A stretch of 64,000 bases of DNA from an uncultured Lachnospiraceae bacterium (GCA_934294885.1 CAKRAK010000008.1:27996-91995); one strand, 5' to 3'. Shown: positions 37,609 through 46,066, counted from the stretch's first letter. The notes: a model not told the origin generated them from the sequence alone. Numbers and translations: made by a program.

Positions 37609-37639
37609 AAAAAAGGCAGATTGTTACCAATCTACCTTT
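37609..37639 (-). terminator. Terminator with the upstream gene's stop codon in its loop
   Basis: On the minus strand, AAAGGTAGATTG and CAATCTGCCTTT pair around loop GTAA, followed by a short U tract. The stop TAA of the nucleotidyltransferase is in the loop and its last codons form the stem. Confidence 0.85.
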
Positions 37640-38364
37640 GAAATCGGATTTTTCAAAAACTTTTCCAAATCCTCCGGGATTCCCAGACCATACATACCAT
37701 TATCTTCGGAACCCACATTATAAAAACCGATTTTCATGCCTGCCTCTATCATCTCATTATAAACAGGAGCAACATAAAATTCATTATTGACACGAATGTC
37801 TTTTTCAATCATCTGCTTTGCATATTTTACATAATCAGAGCCATGCGCATAATTATAAATACCTACCGTAGCCTCATTAGAGATTACTTCTTTTTCTCTG
37901 ACCATAGTCACCAGCTTCTCATCATCAAACTGAATAAAAGACCACTTTGGATCATCTGCATACATCGTCATAATAAGACCATCTTTTCCATCCATAGCTT
38001 TCAGATATTCATTGATATCTACATCCACATACTGATCGGAATTTGCAATCATCATCGGATCCTCATTATCAATGTATTCCTCTGCTAACAAAACCGTACA
38101 TGCGGCTCCTTCCGTAACCTGATCTACCGTTACAATCTTACAGTCCGGCTGCATGGCATGCAGCTTCGCATCCAAATCATATCGGTCTAACTGCTCTTTC
38201 AAACAAATATAAATAAACCGGTAGTCCCCCACAGGCTGGATGTTATGCGATACATATTCAATCATTGGTTTTCCGTGAACCGGAATCAACGGTTTTGGAA
38301 TTGTATAACCTGCATTTGCAAAACGACTGCCTCGTCCTGCCATAGGAATCACAATATTAAGCAT
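37624..38364 (-). CDS. Sugar-phosphate nucleotidyltransferase
   Basis: This 246-residue enzyme has the nucleotidyltransferase signature IPMAGRGSRFANAGYTIPKP with PLIPVHGKPMIEY. A metal-site Asp is in MIANSDQYVD. It probably forms an NDP-sugar from a sugar phosphate; base and sugar are unknown. It is last in an operon with a related degenerate protein and a HAD phosphatase, which suggests one dedicated sugar pathway. The C-terminal half closely resembles the upstream protein (GIYNYAHGSDYVKYAKQMIE). Confidence 0.88.
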   Translation of the reverse strand: MLNIVIPMAGRGSRFANAGYTIPKPLIPVHGKPMIEYVSHNIQPVGDYRFIYICLKEQLDRYDLDAKLHAMQPDCKIVTVDQVTEGAACTVLLAEEYIDNEDPMMIANSDQYVDVDINEYLKAMDGKDGLIMTMYADDPKWSFIQFDDEKLVTMVREKEVISNEATVGIYNYAHGSDYVKYAKQMIEKDIRVNNEFYVAPVYNEMIEAGMKIGFYNVGSEDNGMYGLGIPEDLEKFLKNPISKVDW

Positions 38365-38391
38365 ACTTCCTCCTTACTCCAATACAAAAAC

Positions 38392-38991
38392 TCATTTCAT
38401 AAAAGCGACCTCTTTCACTTTACTGTTCTTTAAAATCATTTCATTGATTGCTGCTGTTATATAATACCGATTGTCTACAGAACAACCCTTTCGAATTGCA
38501 TTTTTCGCACTTTCCACCAGATCCGTTCCGTGTTTAAAATAATAAATTCCGGCAGATGCCCTGTCAGACAACACTCTGTCCTGAGAAGCCTCGATAATCT
38601 CCTTTGAATCCTGATCCAATAACACATGAGGTAAGGAAGTACATTCAGATGCCACCGTAACCACACCACAATCTGCGTCTTCAAACTGTTCTACGATATG
38701 GGACAGATTAAACTTCTCATCCATTACATGATCCATTACAAGAACACAATCTGCATTATTAATCTCATCAATTGCCATAAGACAACTGCATAACGGACCT
38801 GCAGGTTCTCCTTTTAAACAGATCATCTTATCTGCATTCTTTATATGATTGAAAAAGGACTCCTTCTTTTCCAATTCTTTATAATCCTCTTGTGTACACA
38901 TCAGTACAAGCTTGGTATTCTCCATAGCAGACAAGGACAAAAACACATTTTCGCTTAAAGCTTCACATGATGGAACAACTATTTGAATCAT
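38392..38991 (-). CDS. Degenerate nucleotidyltransferase-like protein
   Basis: This 199-residue protein aligns with the downstream enzyme in its second half (AGIYYFKHGTDLVESAKNAIRKG, YYITAAINEMILKNSKV). The glycine-rich GxGxR..KP nucleotide loop is missing; the start instead reads MIQIVVPSCEALSENVFLSL. An Asp remains in VLVMDHVMDEKF. It is probably non-catalytic or altered, and may be a regulatory partner of the active paralogue 27 bp downstream. The ribosome binding site is AAGGAGTAAGAG. Confidence 0.75.
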   Translation of the reverse strand: MIQIVVPSCEALSENVFLSLSAMENTKLVLMCTQEDYKELEKKESFFNHIKNADKMICLKGEPAGPLCSCLMAIDEINNADCVLVMDHVMDEKFNLSHIVEQFEDADCGVVTVASECTSLPHVLLDQDSKEIIEASQDRVLSDRASAGIYYFKHGTDLVESAKNAIRKGCSVDNRYYITAAINEMILKNSKVKEVAFMK

Positions 38992-39006
38992 CTCTTACTC
39001 CTTATT

Positions 39007-39636
39007 CTACACACTCTCTATCTCGTTAATACGGTTACGGATATTATTATAATTCACGTCCGTAACTTCTACTATCTGCAACAAGTTGCCTCCGCTGGCC
39101 TTTGCTGCTGCGATTCCATTCTTATTATCCTCTAAAATAAGACATTCTTCCGGTAAAACACCCAACCGCTGCATTGCTGTCGTATAAATTTCAGGATTCG
39201 GTTTTCCCTTTGTAACATCCTCATTTGACATAATCAAATCCAGATATTGGGTTAAGGCTGCCTTTTCCATCATATTATCAATACTTGCGCGAATTGAATT
39301 GGAACATACTGCAATCTTATACCCTTCTTTTTTCAGTTTTGACAAGGCATATTCATGCTGAAATAACGGCTTGCACTTTAACTCAATCTGAGTTCTTGTA
39401 TAATGCTGCTTCATTTCATTTACAAAACCGTGCAATGAAACCGGTAAAAATGATGTTTCACTGATGAGATTCAACTTGTCCCTTGTTGGTAATCCATCAA
39501 ATGTCGTCAGATGATCCTGACGACTGATTTCATGGCCAAACAATCGAAGAGCTTCGTTCAATGCTTCATAATGCCAGTCCTTTGCCTCTATTAATACTCC
39601 ATCCATATCAAACAATATGGCCTTTATCTTCTTCAT
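39007..39636 (-). CDS. HAD phosphatase (beta-phosphoglucomutase-like subgroup)
   Basis: This 209-residue protein has motif I LFDMDGVLIEAKDWHYEAL, motif II AVCSNSIRAS, a Lys in VTKGKPNPEIY and motif IV LILEDNKNGIAAAKASGG. The subgroup acts on sugar phosphates. It leads the three-gene sugar cluster and has its own promoter (TTGTGA-17-TATAAT, 39690-39718). The exact substrate is unknown. Confidence 0.88.
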   Translation of the reverse strand: MKKIKAILFDMDGVLIEAKDWHYEALNEALRLFGHEISRQDHLTTFDGLPTRDKLNLISETSFLPVSLHGFVNEMKQHYTRTQIELKCKPLFQHEYALSKLKKEGYKIAVCSNSIRASIDNMMEKAALTQYLDLIMSNEDVTKGKPNPEIYTTAMQRLGVLPEECLILEDNKNGIAAAKASGGNLLQIVEVTDVNYNNIRNRINEIESV

Positions 39637-39689
39637 AATAATCTCCTATATTATCTTTCCAATCCTCTGCAGGCATGACAACTTCGTCC

Positions 39690-39718
39690 ATTATATCCTA
39701 ACAATTCTTTTTTCACAA
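39690..39718 (-). promoter_or_regulatory. Promoter of the HAD/nucleotidyltransferase cluster
   Basis: On the minus strand, TTGTGA (39713-39718) is followed by 17 bp and TATAAT (39690-39695). It separates this cluster from the rfb genes upstream. Confidence 0.65.
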
Positions 39719-39730
39719 TCCCCAAAGTAA

Positions 39731-40333
39731 TCAGAATTTGAAGGTTTCCTTTAAAGGTGCCCACAACTGATCCTTATCGCTTAAGTTCAATTTGCTTCCG
39801 TCCTCAAGGGTATATCCCTGTGCTGAAGCATTTCCCGGATACTCTCCGACAAGCTGTGGCCACTGAATTCCGATTTCAGGATCATTCCATGCCAATCCGC
39901 CTTCATCTCCCGGATGATAAAAATCAGTACATTTATAACAAAATTCAGCAATATCGGACAATACCAAAAAGCCATGGGCAAAGCCTTCCGAGATATAAAA
40001 CTGCTTTTTATTTTCTTCCGATAACTCAACACCAAACCACTGTCCGTAAGTTTTGCTGTCACTTCTCAAATCCACTGCCACATCAAATACGGTTCCCTTT
40101 ACAACACGAACCAATTTCCCCTGTGGAAATTCCTTTTGAAAATGAAGACCCCGAAGCACGCCCTTGGTAGAGCAGGACTGATTGTCCTGAACAAACTTCA
40201 TCGTCAAGCCTGCCTCCTCCATGTCTTTCTGATTATAAGTCTCCATAAAATAGCCTCTTGCATCTCCATGAACCGTTGGCTCTATTACATACAGTCCTTC
40301 AATCGGACAGGTTGTTACTTTTATCTGACCCAT
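39731..40333 (-). CDS. rfbC: dTDP-4-dehydrorhamnose 3,5-epimerase
   Basis: This 200-residue cupin epimerase has the typical FVQDNQSCSTKGVLRGLHFQ (the final His is catalytic), FDVAVDLRSDSKTYGQW, and FAHGFLVLSDIAEFCYKCTD. It makes dTDP-4-dehydro-L-rhamnose, third step of dTDP-L-rhamnose synthesis. It is last in the rfbA-B-D-C order. Confidence 0.96.
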   Translation of the reverse strand: MGQIKVTTCPIEGLYVIEPTVHGDARGYFMETYNQKDMEEAGLTMKFVQDNQSCSTKGVLRGLHFQKEFPQGKLVRVVKGTVFDVAVDLRSDSKTYGQWFGVELSEENKKQFYISEGFAHGFLVLSDIAEFCYKCTDFYHPGDEGGLAWNDPEIGIQWPQLVGEYPGNASAQGYTLEDGSKLNLSDKDQLWAPLKETFKF

Positions 40334-40403
40334 TACTTTTCTCCCTTTTCTTTCTAATAATTTATCAGGTAATCGGAAACCTTTTTATGTTCCTGTTTGT
40401 CTA

Positions 40404-41345
40404 CTAAAATTCCAATTTCCTTAAATATCTGTTTAAGGCATCCTGCCAGGTTGGAAGGGGTTCAAATCCACATTCCTTTAACTTACTTTTTTCAAGTCTG
40501 CTGTTATATGGTCTGGCTGCCTTAGACAATCCGTATTCTTCCGTTGTCACAGGAGTTACCGTAATCTTATCCTCTCCGTACTCCTCATGACCCAATTCCA
40601 CTGCCTGCTTATAAATTTCCTTTGTGAAATCATACCAGCTGATATAACCACCTTCATTTGTTGCATGATAATAGCCATACTTGTCTGTTTCGATCATATC
40701 GACAAGAAGGCGGGCTAAGTCATAGGTATAAGTCGGAGTTCCAATCTGGTCGTTTACAACCTTTAACTGATTATGGTTCTTCCCTACATTTAACATTGTC
40801 TTGATAAAGTTATTTCCATTGGCTCCAAATACCCATGCAATACGAACAATAAAGAATTTGTCCACGTTGTTTACAACCGCTCTTTCACCCTGAAGCTTTG
40901 TCTCTCCATATACATTAAGAGGTTTGTAATCCGTACAATCCGGTGTCCATGGCTCCGTTCCCTGTCCATCAAATACATAGTCGGTAGAAATGTACATCAT
41001 CGGGATATTCAGCTCTGCGCAGACCCGGGCGATATTCTTTGTACCACCAAAATTAATACCTTTTACTTTATATTTATTTTCCGGATCCTCTGCCGCATCT
41101 ACCGCTGTCCATGCCGCACAATGGATAACAGCATCCGGCTGTTCAAAAACGATTCGCGCATATACAGCTTCAGGATCGGTAATATCAATCGGAACATATC
41201 TCATCGTTGTTACAGCCGTATTATCCTGTATTCCGCTGTATTGTGGTGCAAGGTCGCTTCCGATTCCCTCATGACCACGTTTTGCCAGCTCATTCATAAC
41301 ATCATGTCCTAGCTGTCCCGCTACACCTGTTACAAATACTTTCAT
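40404..41345 (-). CDS. rfbD: dTDP-4-dehydrorhamnose reductase
   Basis: This 313-residue short-chain reductase has the NADPH loop GVAGQLGHDV, the STDYVFDG segment and the catalytic YGETKLQGE. It performs the last step of dTDP-L-rhamnose synthesis. The 18-bp gap to rfbB and the 70-bp gap to rfbC fit one operon. Confidence 0.95.
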   Translation of the reverse strand: MKVFVTGVAGQLGHDVMNELAKRGHEGIGSDLAPQYSGIQDNTAVTTMRYVPIDITDPEAVYARIVFEQPDAVIHCAAWTAVDAAEDPENKYKVKGINFGGTKNIARVCAELNIPMMYISTDYVFDGQGTEPWTPDCTDYKPLNVYGETKLQGERAVVNNVDKFFIVRIAWVFGANGNNFIKTMLNVGKNHNQLKVVNDQIGTPTYTYDLARLLVDMIETDKYGYYHATNEGGYISWYDFTKEIYKQAVELGHEEYGEDKITVTPVTTEEYGLSKAARPYNSRLEKSKLKECGFEPLPTWQDALNRYLRKLEF

Positions 41346-41363
41346 GCCAATCCTCCTAATATC

Positions 41364-42383
41364 CTATCTGTCACCGTACATTTTTTCGTAATAATTCTGA
41401 TATTCACCTGAAATAATAGTTTCCCACCATTCCTTGTTATCAAGATACCATTGAATGGTTTTCTTAATTCCATCTGCGAATTTGGTTTCCGGAAGCCAGC
41501 CTAATTCATTGTGAATCTTAGTCGGATCAATTGCATAACGCATATCATGACCCTTACGATCCGTTACATAAGTAATCAAATCCTCCGACTTACCTAATTC
41601 CTTACAAATAATCTTTACGATATCAATGTTTTTCATTTCATTATGTCCGCCGATATTATAAACCTCACCAACACGGCCTTTATGAATAATCAAATCAATT
41701 GCCTTGCAGTGATCCTCTACATATAACCAGTCACGAACATTCTCGCCCTTTCCGTATACAGGCAGCGGCTTATCATTTAATGCATTTGCGATCATAAGTG
41801 GAATCAACTTCTCCGGAAAATGATAAGGACCGTAGTTGTTTGAGCAGCGGCTGATGGTTACAGGCAAACCATAGGTTCTGTGATATGCCAATACCAGCAG
41901 GTCTGCACCCGCTTTGGATGAGCTGTATGGGCTGCTTGTATGAATCGGTGTCTCTTCCGTAAAAAACAAATCCGGACGGTCTAACGGAAGATCTCCGTAT
42001 ACTTCGTCTGTAGAAACCTGATGATATCTGGTAATTCCGTACTTGCGGCATGCATCCATAAGTACAGCAGTTCCTTTGATATTGGTATCCAAAAATACCT
42101 CCGGGTTCTCAATGGAACGATCCACATGAGATTCTGCTGCAAAGTTTACAACTATATCCGGCTTTTCTTCTTCGAATAATTTGTATACGGCTTCCCGATC
42201 TGTAATACTTTCCTTCACAAATCTGAAATTCGGATTATCCATTACCGGTGCCAATGTTGATAAATTTCCTGCATAAGTCAGACAGTCCAAACATACAATA
42301 CGATAGTCCGGATACTTATCTAACATATGAAATACAAAGTTACTTCCAATAAATCCTGCTCCACCTGTTACAATAATTGTCAT
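41364..42383 (-). CDS. rfbB: dTDP-glucose 4,6-dehydratase
   Basis: This 339-residue enzyme shows the NAD loop TGGAGFIGSNFV, the STDEVYGDL dehydratase motif and catalytic YSSSKAGADLL. It converts dTDP-glucose to dTDP-4-dehydro-6-deoxyglucose. A MITE-like element with a 12-bp duplication separates it from rfbA; the ribosome binding site AAAAGGAGAATGAATT is intact. Confidence 0.97.
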   Translation of the reverse strand: MTIIVTGGAGFIGSNFVFHMLDKYPDYRIVCLDCLTYAGNLSTLAPVMDNPNFRFVKESITDREAVYKLFEEEKPDIVVNFAAESHVDRSIENPEVFLDTNIKGTAVLMDACRKYGITRYHQVSTDEVYGDLPLDRPDLFFTEETPIHTSSPYSSSKAGADLLVLAYHRTYGLPVTISRCSNNYGPYHFPEKLIPLMIANALNDKPLPVYGKGENVRDWLYVEDHCKAIDLIIHKGRVGEVYNIGGHNEMKNIDIVKIICKELGKSEDLITYVTDRKGHDMRYAIDPTKIHNELGWLPETKFADGIKKTIQWYLDNKEWWETIISGEYQNYYEKMYGDR

Positions 42384-42414
42384 AATTCATTCTCCTTTTC
42401 TTTTAGTGAAGTAT

Positions 42415-42630
42415 TAGGCAATTGCGAAACGCTTTTCCTCTTCCGCTTGTGAAAATTTAATATAGATATAACCCAGGCACGCTTGCGCTTCATCCGCACA
42501 CAGCGGTACTAAACTCGGAATACGCTAACGCTTTTCCTCGTTAAGTACCGGTGTGCTACAAGAGCCTGCTTATATATCATATTAAATTTTCACAATTGAT
42601 ATCGGTTATTTGGCGTTTCGCAAACGCCTA
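42415..42630 (-). mobile_element. MITE-like element 1 between rfbA and rfbB
   Basis: This 216-bp non-coding element is flanked by a 12-bp direct repeat TTAGTGAAGTAT (42403-42414 and 42631-42642), which includes the rfbA stop codon. Terminal inverted repeats begin TAGGCAATTGCGAAACGC and TAGGCGTTTGCGAAACGC (16 of 18 identical). A perfect 15-bp arm (42449-42463 with 42579-42593) encloses the core CGGTACTAAAC...TTAAGTACCG with an apical hairpin. It encodes no transposase. The strand shown is that of the host operon. Confidence 0.8.
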
Positions 42631-43527
42631 TTAGTGAAGTATATCTAAATACTTTCCATCTAATACATCTTTTAAATACTGACCGTACTGATTCTTTTTT
42701 AAGACCTCATATACAGCCAACACATCCTCTTTTGTAATCCAGCCATTCAAATATGCAATCTCCTCCAGACATGCAATCTTACGATGCTGGTGTGTTTCCA
42801 TTGTTTTAACAAAATTGGTCGCCTCCACAAGACTTTCATGTGTTCCTGTATCCAGCCATGTAAAGCCCTGTCCCAACAGTTCAACATTCAAATCTCCGGC
42901 TTCAAGGTAGATACGATTCAAATCCGTAATCTCCAATTCCCCTCTGGCACTTGGCTTTAAGTTCTTTGCATACTCAACTACTTTGTTATCGTAAAAATAA
43001 AGACCGGTTACACAATAATTACTCTTTGGCTTCTCCGGTTTTTCCTCAATGGAAATCGCCTTTCCTTCTGCATTAAATTCTACAATTCCGAAACGCTCCG
43101 GATCATCCACATAATAACCAAACACGGTGGCACCCTGTCCGTTTTCCGCATTTGCAACTGCTTCCTTTAATCTTTTCTTTAAGCCATGTCCGGAAAAAAT
43201 ATTATCACCCAATACCATAGCAACGGTATCATCACCGATAAAATCTGCACCGATTACAAAGGCCTGTGCCAATCCATCAGGACTTGGCTGAACCGCATAA
43301 GATAATTCCACTCCAAATTGATTACCGTTTCCCAGTAATTCCCGAAATCTTGGTGTATCCTGTGGTGTCGATATAATCAAAATATCCCTGATTCCAGCAT
43401 TCATCAATACTGACATAGGGTAATAAATCATCGGTTTGTCATAAATTGGCAATAATTGTTTTGAAGTAACCATCGTTAGAGGATATAGTCTTGTACCAGA
43501 GCCTCCTGCTAAAATAATTCCTTTCAT
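42631..43527 (-). CDS. rfbA: Glucose-1-phosphate thymidylyltransferase
   Basis: This 298-residue enzyme has GGSGTRLYPLTMVTSKQLLP, with KPMIYYPMS, and a metal Asp in VLGDNIFSG. It makes dTDP-glucose from dTTP and glucose-1-phosphate, opening the rhamnose pathway. MITE-like elements flank it on both sides: element 1 abuts the stop codon and element 2 lies in its leader. A candidate -10 (TATAAT, 43821-43826) lies upstream of element 2, so the element would be in the 5' UTR. Confidence 0.97.
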   Translation of the reverse strand: MKGIILAGGSGTRLYPLTMVTSKQLLPIYDKPMIYYPMSVLMNAGIRDILIISTPQDTPRFRELLGNGNQFGVELSYAVQPSPDGLAQAFVIGADFIGDDTVAMVLGDNIFSGHGLKKRLKEAVANAENGQGATVFGYYVDDPERFGIVEFNAEGKAISIEEKPEKPKSNYCVTGLYFYDNKVVEYAKNLKPSARGELEITDLNRIYLEAGDLNVELLGQGFTWLDTGTHESLVEATNFVKTMETHQHRKIACLEEIAYLNGWITKEDVLAVYEVLKKNQYGQYLKDVLDGKYLDILH

Positions 43528-43558
43528 TCATGTTCTCCTTTCAAACACAACTTATCTC

Positions 43559-43778
43559 AGGTGCTTGCGAAACGCATTCAAGATAATTATAATTGTGCAA
43601 ATTTAATATATATATATCGCAGGCACGCTTGCGCTTCATTCCGCACATAACGGTACTAAACTCAGTCAACGCAGCAGCTTGACTTCGTTAAGTACCGATG
43701 TGCTGCTAGAGCCTGCTTATCTATAATATTAAATTCTGCACAATAGATAAAAGATGTTGTGTGTTTCGCAATTACCTG
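43559..43778 (-). mobile_element. MITE-like element 2 in the rfbA leader
   Basis: This element of about 220 bp is bracketed by the direct repeat ACAACTTATCTC (43547-43558 and 43779-43790). Ends read AGGTGCTTGCGAAACGC and, from the other side, CAGGTAATTGCGAAAC. The arms TTGTGCAAATTTAATAT and ATTAAATTCTGCACAA pair, with an A-T to C-G change relative to element 1. The core CGGTACTAAAC...TTAAGTACCG is kept, with a different apical stem (GTCAA/TTGAC). Confidence 0.8.
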
Positions 43779-43828
43779 ACAACTTATCTCTTATGTCAAT
43801 TCTGTATCATGTTCATGTCTATTATACT

Positions 43829-43853
43829 ATAAAAGGTGACGTTGCGTCACCTT
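43829..43853 (-). terminator. Terminator after the MerR-methyltransferase gene
   Basis: AAGGTGACG pairs with CGTCACCTT around TTG, followed on the minus strand by TTATAG. It lies ten bases beyond the stop; the U tract is short. Confidence 0.6.
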
Positions 43854-43863
43854 CAAGCACTTT

Positions 43864-45063
43864 TTATATTTTTTTGCAAATAAACAAACCTGCCTCTTTT
43901 GTAATATGAAATCCCTTTTTGGTTTTTCTCTCTACAAACTCTCTGAATTCCTTATATTTTTCCAGTAAATACTGATTCTGATTCCCGTGACAGGATAAGA
44001 TATATTCTATCAGCGGTTCTGGCTCGGTCACCACTAATGCATCCTTAAACTGCTCTTTTGTAACGGAATTAAAATACTGTTGCAAGACAAGAGCACCATT
44101 TTCCAATCCGAAATTCTCATACAGATGATCAGCTGACAATATAATCTGGGAATTGAACTTTTGAACCAGTCTTGTTATTTCTATCATATGATTCTTCCCA
44201 TAGGTACTGCAGATCAATCGTCCGCCCGGCTTCAGAACCCGGTTCACCTCACTCAAAACCTTCTTTATATCCTCACAATAAAATAAAACATGATTGGCAA
44301 TTACCACATCAAAGACTTCTTTATCATAAGGAATGTTATGACAATCAAAGGATTGATACCGGAATCTCTGTCTCCCGGAAACACCTTCTAACTCTTCTAA
44401 TTCTCTCCGGGTATCCCTTAACATTCCGGAGGAGATGTCATTTAACACAATCTCTATGGAATCCGGAAGTTTCTTATAATTGTCCTTCCAAAGTGCTCCG
44501 TTGCCGCACCCAAGCTCCAAAACCCGAAGCCCCGATGTTATTTTGCACTGTTCATATACCCATGGAAACCACCCGGTCTGATTTGTGGAATACAGCCGAT
44601 GAAGATTAATCCTTGCCGATATATTGGTGGCATTCTGATACTGGATTTTTAAGGAATTTTCCATGTTCGTCAAATGAATCAATCTTAGCATCTGACTCCA
44701 GTCTACATTTTTATTACTGGCAATGGCTTTTGTTGTATCTTCAATTGCCTGTTCTACCATCTGCATCTGTTCAATCTTGTCCCGAACCAGCTTCAACTGT
44801 AATTCCAGCGAATGACGTAACATGTGATAGTCGGAATCCTCAACAGTCAACGTCCGAATATCATCCAGAGAGAAACCCAAATATTTCAACAACAAAATCT
44901 GCTGTAATCTTACCAGATCGTCCTCCGTATAAAAACGTGCTCCGGACTCCGAAACAAAGGAGGGATTTAATATATTCAATTTGTCATAATATCGAACAGT
45001 TCTCACGGATATATGTGCCATTTTGGCAAATTCACCGGAAGAATAGTATCCTTCTTTTTTCAT
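43864..45063 (-). CDS. MerR-type regulator fused to a class I methyltransferase
   Basis: This 399-residue protein begins with a MerR helix-turn-helix (YSSGEFAKMAHISVRTVRYYDKLNILNPS), then a wing and a dimer coiled coil to about residue 120. A SAM-dependent methyltransferase fold follows: motif I VLELGCGNGAL (about 183), VLNDIS, FDVVIANHVLFYC, and VLKPGGRLICSTYG. The domain pairing suggests transcription control coupled to a methylation substrate or to SAM binding; I cannot name the target. It has a good ribosome binding site (GAGGTTAAAAAG) and its own terminator. Confidence 0.88.
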   Translation of the reverse strand: MKKEGYYSSGEFAKMAHISVRTVRYYDKLNILNPSFVSESGARFYTEDDLVRLQQILLLKYLGFSLDDIRTLTVEDSDYHMLRHSLELQLKLVRDKIEQMQMVEQAIEDTTKAIASNKNVDWSQMLRLIHLTNMENSLKIQYQNATNISARINLHRLYSTNQTGWFPWVYEQCKITSGLRVLELGCGNGALWKDNYKKLPDSIEIVLNDISSGMLRDTRRELEELEGVSGRQRFRYQSFDCHNIPYDKEVFDVVIANHVLFYCEDIKKVLSEVNRVLKPGGRLICSTYGKNHMIEITRLVQKFNSQIILSADHLYENFGLENGALVLQQYFNSVTKEQFKDALVVTEPEPLIEYILSCHGNQNQYLLEKYKEFREFVERKTKKGFHITKEAGLFICKKI

Positions 45064-45205
45064 CTTTTTAACCTCATTTTATGCTATTATATCCAATCAT
45101 GGTTTCTATTTCTATTCTTTTTTTATCTTTTTCCCAACAAAAAAGTTTATTTTTGTACATAAATAATATTGGTTTTTGTATAAATTTATCGTATAATAAA
45201 ATAAA

Positions 45206-45238
45206 ATTGTATGACAAATGCTATCGTTATGCATTATA
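45206..45238 (+). promoter_or_regulatory. Promoters of the Spo0A-like regulator gene
   Basis: Two overlapping options exist. TTGGTT-17-TATAAT lies with its -10 near 45191, and TGACAA-17-TATAAT has its -10 near 45233. Either gives a leader of about 30-80 nt before AAAGGAG. Confidence 0.5.
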
Positions 45239-45275
45239 ATAACCTATAAAATCTACCAAAAAGGAGACTACATTT

Positions 45276-46061
45276 ATGAAAAAAGAACTATCTGTCATGA
45301 TTATAGAAGATGATTTGATTGCCTGCAAAAAGTTTGCAGACTGTGTAGATGTAACGGAAGGTATTTCCATTGCTACCATTACCAACAACTCCTATCGGGC
45401 ATTGGAATTTACAAAAGAATTGCTTCCTGATGTTATTATCCTGGATTTGGAGCTGCATCAGGGTCAGGGAAACGGATTAACCTTTTTACAGGATTTACGT
45501 ACACTGGATATTCCAACAAAACCATATGTGCTGGTAACTACCAACGTATCCTCTACCACAACCTATGAATATGCCCGTCAGAACGGTGCTGACTTTATTA
45601 TGTCTAAGCATCAGGAGGACTATTCGGAAAAGAACGTCATTGATTTTTTAAAGATGATGAAAGATATTATTCAAAACAATTTGCAACAGCATAACCCATC
45701 TTATGACGCAACGGAATCAGAAAATCAAAGAGAAAAACGTCTGGTGCGTATTATCAATATGGAATTGGACAATATCGGCATCAGTCCGAAGGCAGTGGGT
45801 TACACCTACCTGACAGAAGCGATTCTCTTAGTTCTTAACGGAAAAAAATCAAACTTAAGTACAGAAATCGGAGCAAAGCATAACAAAACTTTTTCCAGTG
45901 TTGACCGCGCCATGCAAAATGCCATCAACAAAGCATGGAATACAACCGATATTAACACATTGTTAAAAAATTACACCGCCACGATCCGCTCAGACAAGGG
46001 CGTTCCAACCTTAACAGAATTTGTTCATTTCTATGCTACAAAAATCAAAAACGAATATTAA
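45276..46061 (+). CDS. Response regulator with Spo0A-type DNA-binding domain
   Basis: This 261-residue protein has a receiver domain (MIIEDDLIA acidic pair, phospho-Asp in VIILDLELHQG, Lys in FIMSKHQED). Its C-terminal domain resembles Spo0A_C: ELDNIGISPKAVGYTYLTEAI, then KTFSSVDRAMQNAINKAW, then PTLTEFVHFYATKI. Spo0A is the sporulation master regulator. Here the domain sits beside a GHKL kinase gene, not spoIVB, and the recognition region differs, so I take it as a paralogue. A terminator separates it from the kinase gene. Confidence 0.85.
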   Translation: MKKELSVMIIEDDLIACKKFADCVDVTEGISIATITNNSYRALEFTKELLPDVIILDLELHQGQGNGLTFLQDLRTLDIPTKPYVLVTTNVSSTTTYEYARQNGADFIMSKHQEDYSEKNVIDFLKMMKDIIQNNLQQHNPSYDATESENQREKRLVRIINMELDNIGISPKAVGYTYLTEAILLVLNGKKSNLSTEIGAKHNKTFSSVDRAMQNAINKAWNTTDINTLLKNYTATIRSDKGVPTLTEFVHFYATKIKNEY

Positions 46062-46066
46062 AAGCT

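Noticed and set aside
42415..42630. rRNA (5S) fragment or tRNA-like gene in the inverted-repeat elements
   Set aside because: The GGTAC..AAGTTAA-like words do not extend to 5S helices, and the direct repeats fit insertion elements.
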